Notes: generated by a model not told the origin, from the letters alone. Shown: positions 23,591-36,400, counted from the first letter of the stretch. The stretch is DNA of 64,000 bases from Neodontobutis hainanensis (GCA_024349245.1 JALDNG010000101.1:880001-944000); one strand, 5' to 3'. Program-made: numbers and translations.

Positions 23591-23979
23591 ACTTCCCGGA
23601 GCATGTGAACAGCAACATCTCTGAGGAAAAGACTTCACAAAAAAAGCTCCCTAGGGATTGATGGAGCAGGAAAAGCCTGAGTCTGCAAAGTAATATACTA
23701 GGGCTAGAGGGTCAAGCCAAGCAACGGAGGTGACAAAATGTTCCCACAAAACCTTAAAAAGTCATTGTAGTGTAGTGCAAGTTTTTGTAAGTAAACTGAT
23801 AGCATTGAATTTCGACATGTTTAAGTTCTGTTAGATTAATTGTGTATAATTTGGTGCTTTTTAATATTGACATTTCTGAAGAAAATCTGTTTGAGGGGAT
23901 CAGAAATAGGAGGAGACTGTGATCAGTCATGCTTTTCCTTCCTTGTAAATGAGACATCCATATTTAGTTGGAAAGAGGG

Positions 23980-24769
23980 TAGGCCTAGGAGTAATGTAAA
24001 CAAAGCCTGGGAGAACGAGAGAGGAAGGGAGGGAGGGCGCAGTGAGAGTACATCAACATTTGACTCACTACTGCACGCTCTTTAGGTAGAATATTAAGCA
24101 AAAACAGACGTTCAAATGTCCCTTTGATGTAGGCTTTTGACTGGGATAAGTTCCTCCGTGGACTTTTTTCACTTTGAAGAGTTTTGAGCCAGTCCTAGAT
24201 TTATTTTATATTTAGCAAAGCAAGAACTTGGCCAGATGCACTAGACCGCTTGTTGCATGAAAAAACTAAACTATGGCAGAAATTTTATCAGAGCTGATTA
24301 ATGAAGTTGGGACAATCCTGAAGCTTTCATTTGGATATTTCAATGCGACCTCTGTCTGCCAACCTTGGATCAAGATGAAGTGGGGACTAACAGACTAAGG
24401 ACTAAGGAAAGTCATGACAAAAGACATTGTGTAGAGATTTGTGGAGAACAAATTTTATAAAGATCTTCCTTGGACTAAAACTGTGACAAGCTGTCTGCCG
24501 AGCTTGGGTTTGATTTAAGAAAGACCAAAGTCCTACCAATCAAAAGCAAAGGATCAGGTTGGTTTGACCTTCAAGAACTTATACAACTAAGAGACTTCTC
24601 AGTGGACTACAGTCACCTCGAGGCCTCGACTGACCAAAAGCAGAACAACAAAACTCAAAGAAGGCAAGTCATGACGAAGAAGGTTGCTTAAAGATTTGAG
24701 AACTTAAACAATCTATCAAAAATCTTTTCCCTGAAGTTGCTCCCAAACCTTTACCTTTAGCCGCTGACC
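23980..24769 (+). promoter_or_regulatory. Probable promoter and 5' leader of the second PDE4 first exon
   Basis: Upstream of the start at 24770, with an in-frame TAG at 24758-24760, so coding cannot extend left without splicing. Contains a GGAGGGAGGGCGCAG purine-rich, GC-rich stretch near 24025 and an AP-1-type TGACTCA at 24060-24066. If transcription starts near there, the leader would be about 700 bases. It would then carry upstream open frames, including one of 41 codons at 24273-24398. No TATA box was assigned. Confidence 0.4.
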
Positions 24770-25023
24770 ATGAGTGAAATGAGCTCAGAGGAAGACCAGT
24801 CTGACGTTGAGGAGAAGTCCCAGGAGCCGAATGTGCAGCGGCTGCCCATCATTCACCTCAGGCCCAGGTCCAAAGGTGACTCCCCAGTTGGTTCTCCAAA
24901 GATCTCGCCCCGGGTCTCACCTCGGGGATCTCCTAGAAACTCGCCGCTGCTCTTCAGAAAACTGCTGATGAACCGGAGCATCCACCAACACAGACGACGC
25001 TTCACGTTGGCACATACTCCCAG
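24770..25023 (+). CDS. pde4c: PDE4 (probably pde4c) alternative first coding exon, PDE4B3/D5/C2-like
   Basis: ATG in good context (GACCATGAG) with an in-frame stop just upstream. It encodes 84 residues plus two bases. An acidic start, MSEMSSEEDQSDVEEK, is followed by a Ser/Pro repeat, SPKISPRVSPRGSPRNSP, then LLFRKLLMNRSIHQ and RRRFTLAHTP. This closely matches the amino terminus of long PDE4 isoforms such as PDE4B3 (SPRNSPCFFRKLL, RRRFTVAHT), PDE4D5 and human PDE4C (GSPRGSPGLFRKLL). The GTACAC donor at 25024 cuts after AG, so the next codon completes with the common exon (Phe-Asp-Val-Glu region of UCR1). Basic RRRF and the SP sites suggest phosphorylation and partner binding, which is inference. 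This is the best-supported PDE4 exon in the window. Confidence 0.93.
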
Positions 25024-28000
25024 GTACACAGCAAAAGATGAAGTGTCAGGCAATGACAAACCAGATTAACAAGTCATATTTAACCATGTGACTGTTTAAA
25101 ATATGGATCTGTGGAATAAATTAGGTATATGTTATTCAGGGTTCAGGGTTAGGTTGGTCTTTATTGTCATCGCACAAATTGTTAAATTTACTCTTAAACC
25201 GATAGTTAGCTTAGTCACAACAACACACAAAATCTTGCAAACTATAGCAACTCTGTGAATTCATACTTGATCCAGAACATGCAGCCTTACATTGATCAGA
25301 AATGAGTCAATGTTGTAAAGTCAGTATTGGGACATGAACTCTTGCAATATGCTGTTAGGTCCAGTTCTCAGAAAATCCTCCATAGTTTTTTGTGACCAAA
25401 ATATCTTTATTCCTCATATCTGGTATTTGTTGAAATGCCAGGTAGCAGCTAAATTTCCTGAAGATTAGAGTGGGCACAAAGCTTCTTGTATCGAGAAAAA
25501 GACCCTGTAAATACAAGCAGTTTCGAAGTAGGAGAGGTTTCTTGCCAAGGCTCACAGCTGCTGATATGCTGGGTTTATTTTAGCACCAGTTGCAGCCTTT
25601 CACACTTGCACACAATGGCTCGCCTGGAGCTGATGTTATGAAATCCTGCCTAAACCACAAGATGCTCATCTGTGGGCACAGTTCACTTAAACACACTGTC
25701 CTCCACTTGAACAAATTAGGCTTTTGTTTACGAGAAATTCAGCTAAATTAGATTCTTGTAAAGTGGGGAATTTAAGCTGTTGTTTCATTTTTATAGACCA
25801 GCTGATCTGTAGCCTGTTACATTCAGTATATTTGAGTTGAGATGCAATTTTTAGGAAACTAATTCCACCTTATGGCACTTTTACTGCTTCATTTCCTACA
25901 GGTGTGTTTGCTTTTCCAATCGTTTTGTTTCTCTGCATGTGGACTATAATGATGTCAGTAAACACAATGTCAGGGATGCGGCTGCCCTTGGTGCGTGAGT
26001 CGTTTGTTGTTCCACATCCTTGTCAAGCGAATACTTAAACCTGTCAGCGTTCAACTGTTCCACATTATTTGTCTGCTTTATGGAGCTTCGTTTTAACAAT
26101 AAAAAGGCCCATCTGCACTGAAATCAATGGCTTGGCCAGCACAAAGCCAAAACTATATTTCATTCACACAGACAAGATAATAAAATAGTGCAGGAATCAA
26201 TTGTACATGTTTCAGTTTAGTATGCTTTCATCTTGTTTACTGTCCGATCAAGTTCTTTCCTTTTAGCTGTCCTCTCTTGCATAACGCCACTGTTTTATCA
26301 AAGCTTTACTTTACAAGCTATTAGTCCATCTGGTACCACAATGAAAATTAAACATTTACTTGGTGGACTACATCAAACCAAGAGTCCTGGGATCGCCTAA
26401 TCCATACTTGACCTTAAACAGAACATTACCTGATCCCCACACATTGCCTATTTGTCCTTATGGGATTGGAGGACACTGTGTACTTCCTGTTTGGGTTTGC
26501 CAGTCCCATGTCTCTTTAAAAAGAGAGGCTTGTTGTTGGGGACTATCTCTATGTCAATATTTACCCAGCACTCCTCGGCATACACTCTTAAAGTAAACTG
26601 CAAGGTAGGTCCTGGTTTTTACAAAGTGTCCACAAGTCATGTCCACCTTGGTCATATAAAAACAAAAAGAGCTGTGCAGAATTTGCCAAAATTGGTATAA
26701 AAACCCATCCAAATATGTCTGATACCCATTCTATTTATCCACAATTTACTGAAATGCTTTTAAAACATTTTAAAATCCATCAGGTACAGTCTTCATGTTC
26801 CCTTAATCAAAATATCTTTACAATCTCTAATATCTCTAATACACTGAAATTTAGTCATGAATCTGAAATACATTAAAATTCAACAGAACATGTTTGAATT
26901 AAACTGAACATTCTAAAAAAAAACTTTAAATTGGACAGACTTTTATTGAGTTTTTAAAACTGTTACTGAATGGGTAGAGAAAATTACTCTTGAGCTGCTC
27001 TATTTTTTTGTCAAACTTTTAGCCAACACCAACGAAAGACTACAGACTACAAATCCCTGGATAGACCAAGTTAACCTAAGGACTGTTAAACTGAGATCTA
27101 CTGGACAAGATTAGCATATGCATTGCCAAAGCTGCAAAGCCCACTCGGCTCTCCATAAACATGTAAAGGCTAGGGTCTTTTTGTTCTTGCTCCATCTGCT
27201 AATGTTAAACAACACATCAGCCAACAAACTTGAGTAGAATGAAAGTCTTTCAAGCTTCTTTTTTTTTTTGCCTTGTAAATAATTTAATCTAGTAATTTTA
27301 ACGTATGCGCTCAGATATACTGAAATAAATGTGCCTTAATACTCCTTTTGTGAACGGGTCTACTCTAGATGACCATAAAAGTTTTAACAGGACTAATTCT
27401 TGATAATATAGGCTATATATAGTCTCATAAAGTTTATAATGTATACATAACATAATATTATGATAAGATATAATCTGTCAACAGTTTTATAGTGAGTATT
27501 TTGACTTGAGTCTTGCTCAGTTTCAGGTGCTGTTTCCTCAGTCCCTGTCCCAGACACAAGACACTACAACCACAACAACCAAAAGGACTGTTCATTTACA
27601 ACATATCAATTGATCAATGAAGAACAGATGGTGTTATACATAAGCAGTAAAAAGTTAAAAAGTTCTGCAAATACAAGATTGTGATTTGTTGATGTAAGGC
27701 TAACGTTAGTAAACATTTTTCAGAAACTTTCCGAGAATAAAACGGATCATTGCAGAAACGGGTCCAAGATTTAATGAACATAAAACAGGACCTTTGTCTC
27801 TCGTGAACGTGCCTAACAAGGGGTAAGGAATACAAATGGGATTGGGCCCAAATTATCTAAATGTCCGACAACTTTTTCCAAAGTTTTTCCACATATCTGG
27901 GACAAACATTCTTGGAGATTAGTTTGAAGACAGAAAAGTGAAAGTTATGTGCTCACCAGTTCATTCACCTCCAAACACTCAGGGCGAAGGGTTAGACTAG

Positions 28001-29440
28001 AGGCTGGACATATTTCTCCCAAAGTTTACTCAAGTCCTTTCAAAGTGTCTGTTAAAAATCTAAATACAGGAGGTATTTTGAAACTTGTTTCAGACAGTGA
28101 AGCATTTGCAGATCGTCAACAACATGTCAGAACTGTAATGTTAACCAGCCGGGGGTCACTGGAAGTTTTCCTAGTGTGGGGTATGCACAGTGTCCCATAA
28201 TGTCACAGCAGAAATAAATTGGCTGGGGATAATTTACTGCAGGATGGCACTAGCAGCTAGCTTAGAATTAAACAAATCCAGGGTCCAATGGAAAATAAAT
28301 GTCTCAAGTTCAAATATAGAACATACAAACCCTGAGTTATTTTAATGTTTAGTGCTCAGGTTGAATGAAGCCCCTGACGTTTTTAGTGGAAAGATCATTT
28401 GTCATAGTGTTTTTGAGTGCTATTTCCCATGTGACCCACACTTTTTCTTCCATGAGGTCATTCATTCCCGAGACAAAAATGTTCTGATCGTTGCTGTATC
28501 TAGCATTCTATCATATCCTATCTTGTAAATGGTTTTAAAATAAATAAACAGACACAGATTAGGCTTGCTCCATAAACATTACTTGCCCAGTGGATTTATT
28601 TGTATGTTAGAACTGTTTTTTGCAGTGAGTTTGAAACCTTTGTAACTGGGGCTATGTCTACAATATGATGGTTTATTTTTAAAAAGATACTGTGGACTCT
28701 GTTTTAGTATAAAGCGGTTGTGTAGTAGTGTGTAGACTTTAAAAAGTGTCCACATTTTCATTTATTATTATCAGTTTTGCCTTATTTATATCAACAGAAG
28801 GCAGTTTGTTTCTCTATAAAATAAAAAAATGCATTCACTGTAAGATACAGATGTTCCAGTTCAAACCCATTTAGAATTTTCTGAATTGTATTAAAACAAG
28901 TTTATCCACATCTTCAGAAAAATGTTTACTTACCATATCCAGACCTGTCTAAATCCGTTCAAAACTTAACTTTCTGAAATTGACAAACTAATCCATCTGA
29001 ATAACTAAAATAAAGGACCACAATCTAGAAAGACCTCTTAAACATGTTCAAATCTACTTACTGTCTATCATGCTGTGTTGGAAATCCAAAATATTATAAG
29101 TAAACTACCTTGTGCTGCAGCTGGATTCTTGTGACATTTGTAATTTTTGTTTAAACAAGAAAAAAATTCAGTTTCTCCGACATTAAAAACATGCTGGGTG
29201 TTTCCCCCATGCAGTTTGTGGAGATGGCATACAGTGTGCAGGAAACTGAACCAACATTATTGTCCCTGTAGTCCAAGAGCACAGGATCCAGATTCACAGT
29301 TACTCCAAATAGTTTCCTTGTCTCTTTCAGAACATCTGTCCAATAGGATTCCAATGATTTACATTTTAAACACATAGACACATAGATGACGTTTGAGTGT
29401 TATTTCTAAATTATTACTATATACAAATCGGACATTATTT
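25024..29440 (+). other. PDE4 intron
   Basis: About 4.4 kb of AT-rich DNA. Open frames of 60-83 codons occur on both strands without splice sites or domains. No recognisable mobile element apart from poly-T and poly-A runs. Confidence 0.5.
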
Positions 29441-29479
29441 ATTTGTCAGACTACATGTACTTTAAGAAAAGGTTAACAC

Positions 29480-29575
29480 AAAAGCATCTGGACTTAGTTT
29501 TCAAGGTGAGGACGTTTTGTCTCTTATTCCAAGAGACTTTATCATTTCTGAGTTCAACTGGTGGGCTGAGCTTAT
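29480..29575 (+). repeat. Left arm of a Penelope-associated inverted repeat
   Basis: AAAAGCATCTGGACTTAGTT, then TTCAAGGTGAGGACG, then TTTATCATTTCTGAGTTCAA. The same order is found on the opposite strand at 30386-30488 with scattered mismatches. The motif GACG...CGTC near TTCAAGGTGAAG resembles the terminal part of fish Penelope-like elements. Confidence 0.75.
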
Positions 29576-29754
29576 GGGTGCGTTTGAGATTAGCCAGGCC
29601 TGCACAGATACAATTGCCGCCGACTTGCTCCATCCATCTCCTGAGATCAAGGTGGACGCATTTTTTGAACCGGTCGGCCACAGTTGTTTTTTACCAACTG
29701 TGCTCGCCTGCATGGACTACAAGGTCTGAGTGCATGATGGGAAATGATGTCCTG

Positions 29755-30005
29755 TCGGCAGTGGCTCAGTGGTAGAGTGGCCGTCCTTAAGGCTCAGGTG
29801 AGTTGTCAGTGACACTGTTTTTATTTATTTTATTTATTTAACCTTTATTTAACCAGGAAAGTCCCACTGAGATTACAAATCTCTTTGGCAAGGGAGTCCT
29901 GGCCCCATGTGTGTTTGGGGGGGACTGTTGTACATGTCTTTGGTGGTAGGGGAAACCGGAGTACACGGAGGAAACCTATGCAGACACAGGGAGAACATGC
30001 AAACT
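29755..30005 (+). mobile_element. SINE head plus fish interspersed repeat pieces
   Basis: GGCAGTGGCTCAGTGGTAGA at 29757 contains an A-box match (TGGCTCAGTGG), but no B box follows. From about 29835 the sequence ACCTTTATTTAACCAGGAAA then GTCCCACTGAGATTA is a common fish repeat. GGAAACCGGAGTACACGGAG then GAAACC...GGGAGAACATGCAAACTCC (29951-30008) is another. They appear truncated and juxtaposed. Confidence 0.6.
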
Positions 30006-30360
30006 CCACACCTCCTCTGTTCAAAGAGAGCTTTTCAATTTTCACCCCTCTTTCACCCCTCTCTCAAACCATCTGGCCTCTCTGGCCAAAATTCGGACAT
30101 TGCTGTCCTCAAAGGAATGTCCTTTGTCTTTGAGGTGGAGGTGAACTGCAGACTCAGGTCCTCCAGGATTGGCTCTTCTGTGCTGATACATTCTCTTGTG
30201 AAGCTGTTGTTTAGTTTCACCGACATAACTGTCTCTGCATTCTTCACTGAACTGCATAAACCACATTACTCTGTTTGTGTGAGGGGATCTTGTCTTTAGG
30301 ATGGACCAGTTTATGGTCTATGAGACCAGAACAGCCTGGTCCAGGCAGAGTTAGTTTCAG
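30006..30360 (-). pseudogene. Penelope-like retroelement fragment with GIY-YIG endonuclease domain
   Basis: Minus-strand translation gives HKLVHPKDKIPSHKQSNVVY, then after a frame change FSEECRDSYVGETKQQLHKR, MYQHRR, SAVHLHLKDKGHSFEDSNVR and RWFERGVKE, ending near KIEKLSLNRGG. YVGETKQ with the downstream Arg and His/Glu residues is the GIY-YIG-type endonuclease found at the C terminus of Penelope-like elements. The reverse transcriptase is missing. A frameshift lies near 30250 and further breaks occur near 30050. The fragment sits between the two inverted arms. Confidence 0.82.
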
Positions 30361-30385
30361 GTCAAACCTCTCCCTCTAGAGATAT

Positions 30386-30488
30386 AAACTCAGCTCTTTT
30401 ACCAGTTGAACTCAGAATTGATAAAGTCTCGATAAAGGAATTATAGACGAAGCGTCTTCACCTTGAAAACTGAGTCCAGATGCTTTTG
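30386..30488 (-). repeat. Right arm of the Penelope-associated inverted repeat
   Basis: Reverse complement of the arm at 29480-29575. Read on the minus strand it gives AAAAGCATCTGGACTCAGTT, TTCAAGGTGAAGACGCTTCG and ATTCTGAGTTCAACTGG. The neighbouring sequence to 30540 (CTTCAAGCTTTTCTTCAGG) also looks like Penelope terminal sequence. Confidence 0.75.
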
Positions 30489-30540
30489 CTTCAAGCTTTT
30501 CTTCAGGTTGACCTGGATGATTGAGAACTGTCAGATACAT

Positions 30541-32440
30541 ATACTTCACTAATTTTGTTTTTAACATTAACAACATTTGGTTTTAACATTATCAAAACCG
30601 CAAAGGTAAGAAAGTTTAAAGATGCATTACACAAAACTGTCTTCATCCTGGTCATAAACAATAAACGTCTTGCTTGCGTTCAGCACAAATGCATTGCCAA
30701 TATTTATTTGCATTTGACTCTAATCCTTTTTCTCTATTTATGTTTTTTCCTTGTTGTGCTGTTAGCTGTGTAAGCAGGTGTAGCCAGTGCTTGAATAGAC
30801 ATTTTTTTCTGTATTATTATTGGTAACTTTTCCTAATTGTTGACCTTTTGCAGATGATATTCATATGTGTTTACTGCATTGTATCATTTGTCCCATACAA
30901 ACCATTTCTTATGTCCTAGTTGTGGGTTAATGGAACTTTAGTTATGTGTGAGATTGCGTTTGTGATGATTATATAATTATAATAGTAATATCAATCAGGT
31001 TGTGTTAAAAGTCTTGTAGTAACTATTCTCATCCACTAGAGAGGGCTGTGTGTGAAACATGTCGAGCATCATCATTGAAAACACATTGCCCTTTGGCTTT
31101 GAACTGTGAGCCCTTAAACATTCCTGAAACAGTCCATCTTCTATAAATAAACTTTGTAGCTTCTTCTATATCTTTTACTGGAATAAACATGAGGTCAAAG
31201 GTCAGACAGACTTAGTTGAGTAAATGTTTATGTGTCCTTCTTTGGGAGGCTTATGTATGAATCCTGTTTTATGTCACCAGCACCCATCTCATTGTAAAAA
31301 ATGACATTCATTGTATTGATATAGTGCTCATAGGCTCATAGTCAAGTATATAGCAGTGAAAAGTAAACTGATGCTGAGGCACAAACAAAGGTCAGTAAAA
31401 AAATGAAAATTGAATCATCTTATTTTAAAAAGCATGTTATATTGAATTATTGACTGAGCGGGACAGGGCTGTGGCTGTTGACACGGAAGCTTCACTGAAC
31501 GCTTTGCGCCATAACATATACAGTCTGAAGTGGATAACTCCTTATACTAGAACAATTATACATGAATAATTGTGTGCAAGGCAACAGAAAAGGTTGGTAA
31601 GTATGCAGGGACAGAGAAAAATGAAGCTGTGTCAGTTAAAAATGTATAAGTGGGAGGCCGGTTTTTGAACCAAATTGACTATAACTCACTTTGTTAATTC
31701 TTGGTTAGTTTAAAACATGAGAAGCTGGACATGCCTTTGGTTTTCAGTTCATTAGAATCCATTCTGGGCAAGCTGAACCATAAAAAAAGAGTAATATTCT
31801 TCACATTCACAACTTACTCTGACTGTGTAAAAACACTGTTCATGACAATTGAAATAAGGATTGGCCACGCACCAGATTACTTCATAAGTTAATTGTCCTA
31901 GGAAGATAGAAAGAGTTATGGTAAATTTATTGCAATTCTAGTGTTGCCATGACTTCCAAACACTACATTTTCAAAAAAAAAAAGGCAAAGAAGTGTCTCA
32001 AAATCAAAAGTAGTAAAATTTCTGAAGCTTTGTCACATTGTGATCAGTTTCCAAATCTGAGAAGTTGTTTTAAACATGCTCAGTGTTGTGGTATGATCAG
32101 TACCTGGAAAAAAACTTTGAAATCCTGGACGTTTTTAGTTTTGTACATGTGTACGCAGTAATTCAACAGATTTTTTCCCCTTCTTTTAAAAGTTGTGTTT
32201 TGTGTCTATTTTACTACTGTTTTAATGGGTTTAAATTTTCCTCTGTACAAGGGGACCCCACACTCAATAACAGTTGTATAGAAAATGTACAAAACTGAAG
32301 AGGACCACCACCACAACAGACTAGCATAACTGACACAAATCAGGTAGTGACAGTTGCTAAAATTTCACTGATGGAGTTTTATTCTCTAATTTTCTGCCTC
32401 TTGAGCTAGAAGCAGTGCAGTTTCTCATGTCTGCCACTCC
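30541..32440 (+). other. PDE4 intron
   Basis: AT-rich; no recognised exon or element. Short open frames carry no family features. Confidence 0.5.
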
Positions 32441-33419
32441 TCTGTCCTATCCCATCTCTTTAAGTCTATAAATGTCCCGCCCCAAGCTGCCTCATTGCCC
32501 CCTGCACCCCCCACCCCTTTCCTCTCTGCTCGGTCCCAGGGGAGATAGCGCTCTTGTTTGTTGTTTTAAGCCTGGTCCCACCACTCTCAGGAGACAACAC
32601 AAGGGAGCGCACACAAGCCCATTATGGCCCGCTGACTGAAGAGAGGACAGGACAGGACTCGACTGCCTGGGACGTCCCACTCTGGGGAGCATCGCACAGG
32701 ATTATTAAAACACTGTTCTTTTCTTTTTAATCTTTCCTCAATGGCCTTTGCCTAGGCTCAGACAGAAAACACCTTGGAGACTTTTGTTCTTCATTTGGAA
32801 AAATCCAGTTACAGGATCTTGGCTGCTCTGCGGTGAGGATTTATTCAGTCCAGATTTGAACTGACAGCTGACACCATCCTCAATTATTTGATTCTGCCTC
32901 ATCTTCTTGCTAACTTATTCATTGCCTTTTAAGGTGCTTGCATTTCTCCCAAAATAAATGGACATATCCTCAACCAAGGGGCCAGAAGCTCTACTACAAA
33001 TGAAATTCCAACTTTGATCTATGTTGTTGGGTTTTCACTGAGTTGGACGAGTTTTGTAGCTTTTATTAAATGTAAACACAAGGATTGACAAGTGTTTTTT
33101 TTTTTTTTTTTTGTTTCACATTAACCTCACTCTTCTGCTGCCTCTCTCAGGTGTGGCTGATGCCATCTTTGTTTTCTCCCTGCTTTGCATCTGCATTCTG
33201 CTTTGCATCACCAATCAAAGGGGACCTGTCTGTCAACTCTGCAGCGCGTGGACATATTTTAAGGAAATTCAAACTGGCTTGGTGGCTTTTTGTGTGACAG
33301 CATGGCGGATTCAGTCAGGCCAAAACTGTCCTCTTTTTTCCTTACCCTGCGCTTTCCAGAGATGCGCTTCTGATGCTTCTCTAAACTCAAGCTAAACTCT
33401 TCTCAAACCTGATCAGAAC
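32441..33419 (+). promoter_or_regulatory. Probable promoter and leader of the third PDE4 first exon
   Basis: A locally GC-richer block holds TATAAAT at 32467-32473 and a GC box (CCCGCCCC, 32476-32483). It continues with CCCCTGCACCCCCCACCCC up to about 32720. A pyrimidine tract ending CTGCCTCTCTCAG at 33151 could be the acceptor of a leader intron. In-frame TAA at 33393 closes the frame upstream of the start at 33420. Confidence 0.4.
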
Positions 33420-33493
33420 ATGATGAACAAGGACTCAAGGTTTTCGAGGAAAATGGCCGGGAACTTCTCCACTCGTAGACACTCATGCATTGG
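33420..33493 (+). CDS. pde4c: PDE4 (probably pde4c) alternative first coding exon, PDE4D3-like
   Basis: Short exon of 24 codons plus two bases, starting MMNKDSRFSRKMAG and ending NFSTRRHSCI. The start Met-Met and the terminal RRHS-C-I recall PDE4D3 (MMHVNNFPFRRHSWI). In PDE4D3 the serine of RRHS is a protein kinase A site that takes part in cAMP feedback. An in-frame stop is present upstream. The exon would end with GG before GCAAGT, a GC-AG type donor, in the same phase (two bases) as the other PDE4 first exons. A GT at 33498 would give phase 0, which does not fit. It is too short for ordinary gene finding. Identification rests on the motif, the phase and the location; transcript evidence is needed to prove it. 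Confidence 0.6.
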
Positions 33494-36400
33494 GCAAGTA
33501 TAAAAAAACTAAAATATTTACAATGTAACACAAGTTTAGGTTTGCTTAAAGTATCATCATCCTGTGTTTGACAGATAGCCTGTGAATTATCGGCTATTGC
33601 TGCTCTGTTTTGTATGATTTATTTGACCAGACATCTGAAGAAGGTGCATGTTTAATGTGAAATCTGTCTCTTATCACTTTAGGTAATAATGGACATACAC
33701 TAATCTTTTTTGAGCTTAGCTGGAGAAGAACTTGATGTTGATAGCAATTCCCCAAAATTTGAATACACACTGAATGGCAGTGATAATGCTGCTCTTAAAT
33801 AAAAATGTAGTGTCTCCCTTTTAACTGGAAATATTGTCTTACAACTTGCCAATCTTTGGATTTTCGGGACTTCTCAGCACCAGTAAACCATTTCAACTGG
33901 TTATAAGTGTGACTCAACTTCTCTTATGATGAAGAATAGTTGTAACACCATTGCTTAGCAAAATTCTGTCTATATACTCCCACAGAAAGGTATTGCATTG
34001 AAAGCAACTGGTAAAAGTGTCATTGTTTTGATAACCATTCCCATGGTTCTTGGGGCAATTCCGAACCTAGAGTTTGGTTAATTTTGGTTTTAAATACAGG
34101 ATGTGTTGTACATTCATAAATAGCTGCTCTGTTGATTGATCCTCCAATCTAGTGTTTATGAATTGGGAAATGTTATGACATGTCATTCATTTTGATATCT
34201 GTGATTGAAAATCCTGCAAATTTAAATGTTTGTTGATATCTCTTCTCTTGGGTGCACTTTGATTAGGCCTGCTATCCATTTAGATAATTCTAACATTTTA
34301 ATTGTGTTAAGCTTGAGTGGTTGAAGTAGTTTGTTTTAGATCTCATCAGATTACAAAACTCTTTTTCAGTGTTACAGTAACATAGTGTGAGCCTAAAGAA
34401 AACTACAAACTCTTAATAGTGATTGTCTTATGACTATTGCTTTGTAGATCAAAATCATGTTTAAACATTACATCAAACAGAGCCAACAGTAGTAACATAA
34501 ATTTCTATTAGTGGCAAAAAGATTTATAAATAAAGAGCAGAAAATGTTGTGCAATTTTGCTTTGGTGTACTTTTTTTTTTTTTTTTTTTTTTTTATAAAC
34601 CGCCATAGCGTTAACAGTAACAGTTTATATTAACTTAATGTATTAACATATAAATGTAGGATCACTAGAATACAAAACTGTTCTTTTGTCAAATATAAGG
34701 CATTTGTCTTACTGCAGTCATTGCTGCATGCATTGTTTTATCAAATAAAGTGTGCGTGTTGTACCGCTGAAGTATGGTGGCGTAAAATTACATAAAGAAC
34801 CACTGAAAAGCTTATCTTTTACCAAATCTAATTAAAACCTTGAGTCTGTGACATCTCACAAACACACATATTTTCTTTTTTTCTTTTTGAAACATTTTAA
34901 ATGTTTCTTTACAGTTTTACAGTTACAGTTGCAGAGAAAGTTACTGGAAATGTAACTAAGTTTTTTCTTTTTGAAAAAAAAAATTCTAATTTTACTTTAA
35001 ACTTTCCTATGTGTGAAACACAAACATAATCCTAACCATTTGACAATTTGATAATTGTGAAATTGAAATTTAATCTTGTTTTGCTTGTTTGCGGCTTCCT
35101 GTATCCAATGACGTCTCTTTTTTGCGCCGTGAGTTGGACTGGGGCCAAGACAAAGCGTCTGCGTTTGGCGCAGTATGACTGGTCATGTGGCTAACAACTT
35201 TTTTGGGTTTCATAACAGGACCATAGAAGCATTAGTGCGCTGTGGAAAAATGCCTCAGAGGTCTGCAGTGTGAGCAGATTTAATCTTCCTATTATAACTC
35301 TCATTCCCTTAGGAAACCAAACAAACAGAAATAAAATCTTAATAAATAAACCTTTGAGGTAAATCTTAGTGGCTGGTCAGCGCACGTCACACATTCATTG
35401 GCTTCATTGTGGTGGCTTTAACATGATATAATTGGCATCAGCAAGAAAATCTACTACAGCTGTCACGGAATCCCTTCAGGACACATTGTTATGTAATGTT
35501 ACCAGACTAAAAACAGCCGTTCAATACATACACACAGGAGCGTGATCTTATAAGGATAAAACTTCCAGTAACATTGACATTTTTGGGCACAGATGTACAA
35601 AGAATCATGACCTTCTGGGGTTTGTCATTATGGGATGTTTCTATGAAATGTACTTGTTTTTGGCCACTTCAGTACCAACACTGTATTGATATGGCGTTGG
35701 CTGCATTAGAAAGTGGGTAAAGTGGGAAAGGGCTGCATGTCCTCCCTGTGCTATTGTTGGTTCACTGCGGGTACTTTGGCGTCGTCTCTCTGCTCAAAGA
35801 CATGTTTAGTAGATGCCCATTGTGAGTGTGATTGGTTGGTCTGTTAACATATGTCTCCAAATTATATCTGGCAATTATCCAGGTTGTACCCCACTTTTCG
35901 GCAGACCACCTATTGTTGTGGTTCCAGACACTAAATAACAGCATTAACATTAACATTGACTGGTAGGTTCTTTGTGTTCTCCTCCTGCAAGTGTGCATCA
36001 GACCTGACTTTATTGAAGGATATTACCCACAATCCCTTTAGTTTGCTACATTTTGTCTTGTGTTGTGATTCCAATCAAAGTTACTTGAAGTGAAAAGCTG
36101 TCTTGTATGTATTATTTATTATTTTTTGCATCAGTCTTGAACATTAGTGCATGTCTGTGATTGGTTGTAATGCTATGTCTATCCTATTGCGTTGTGACTG
36201 GCAAAGATAGGTGCACTTGCAACAAACTTTGACATAGGCAGTATAGGCAAATATGTCAACTAACCAACGAGGTGAACTGCTGCCACAACAGCTAGACCTG
36301 AGATGAGACGACAGCAGCGGGGAGCTTGCTCACAGAGACAGGTCGAGTAGCTGCACGCTCACACAGAGCTGCAGACTGACACAGAACAGAGCAGAGTCAG

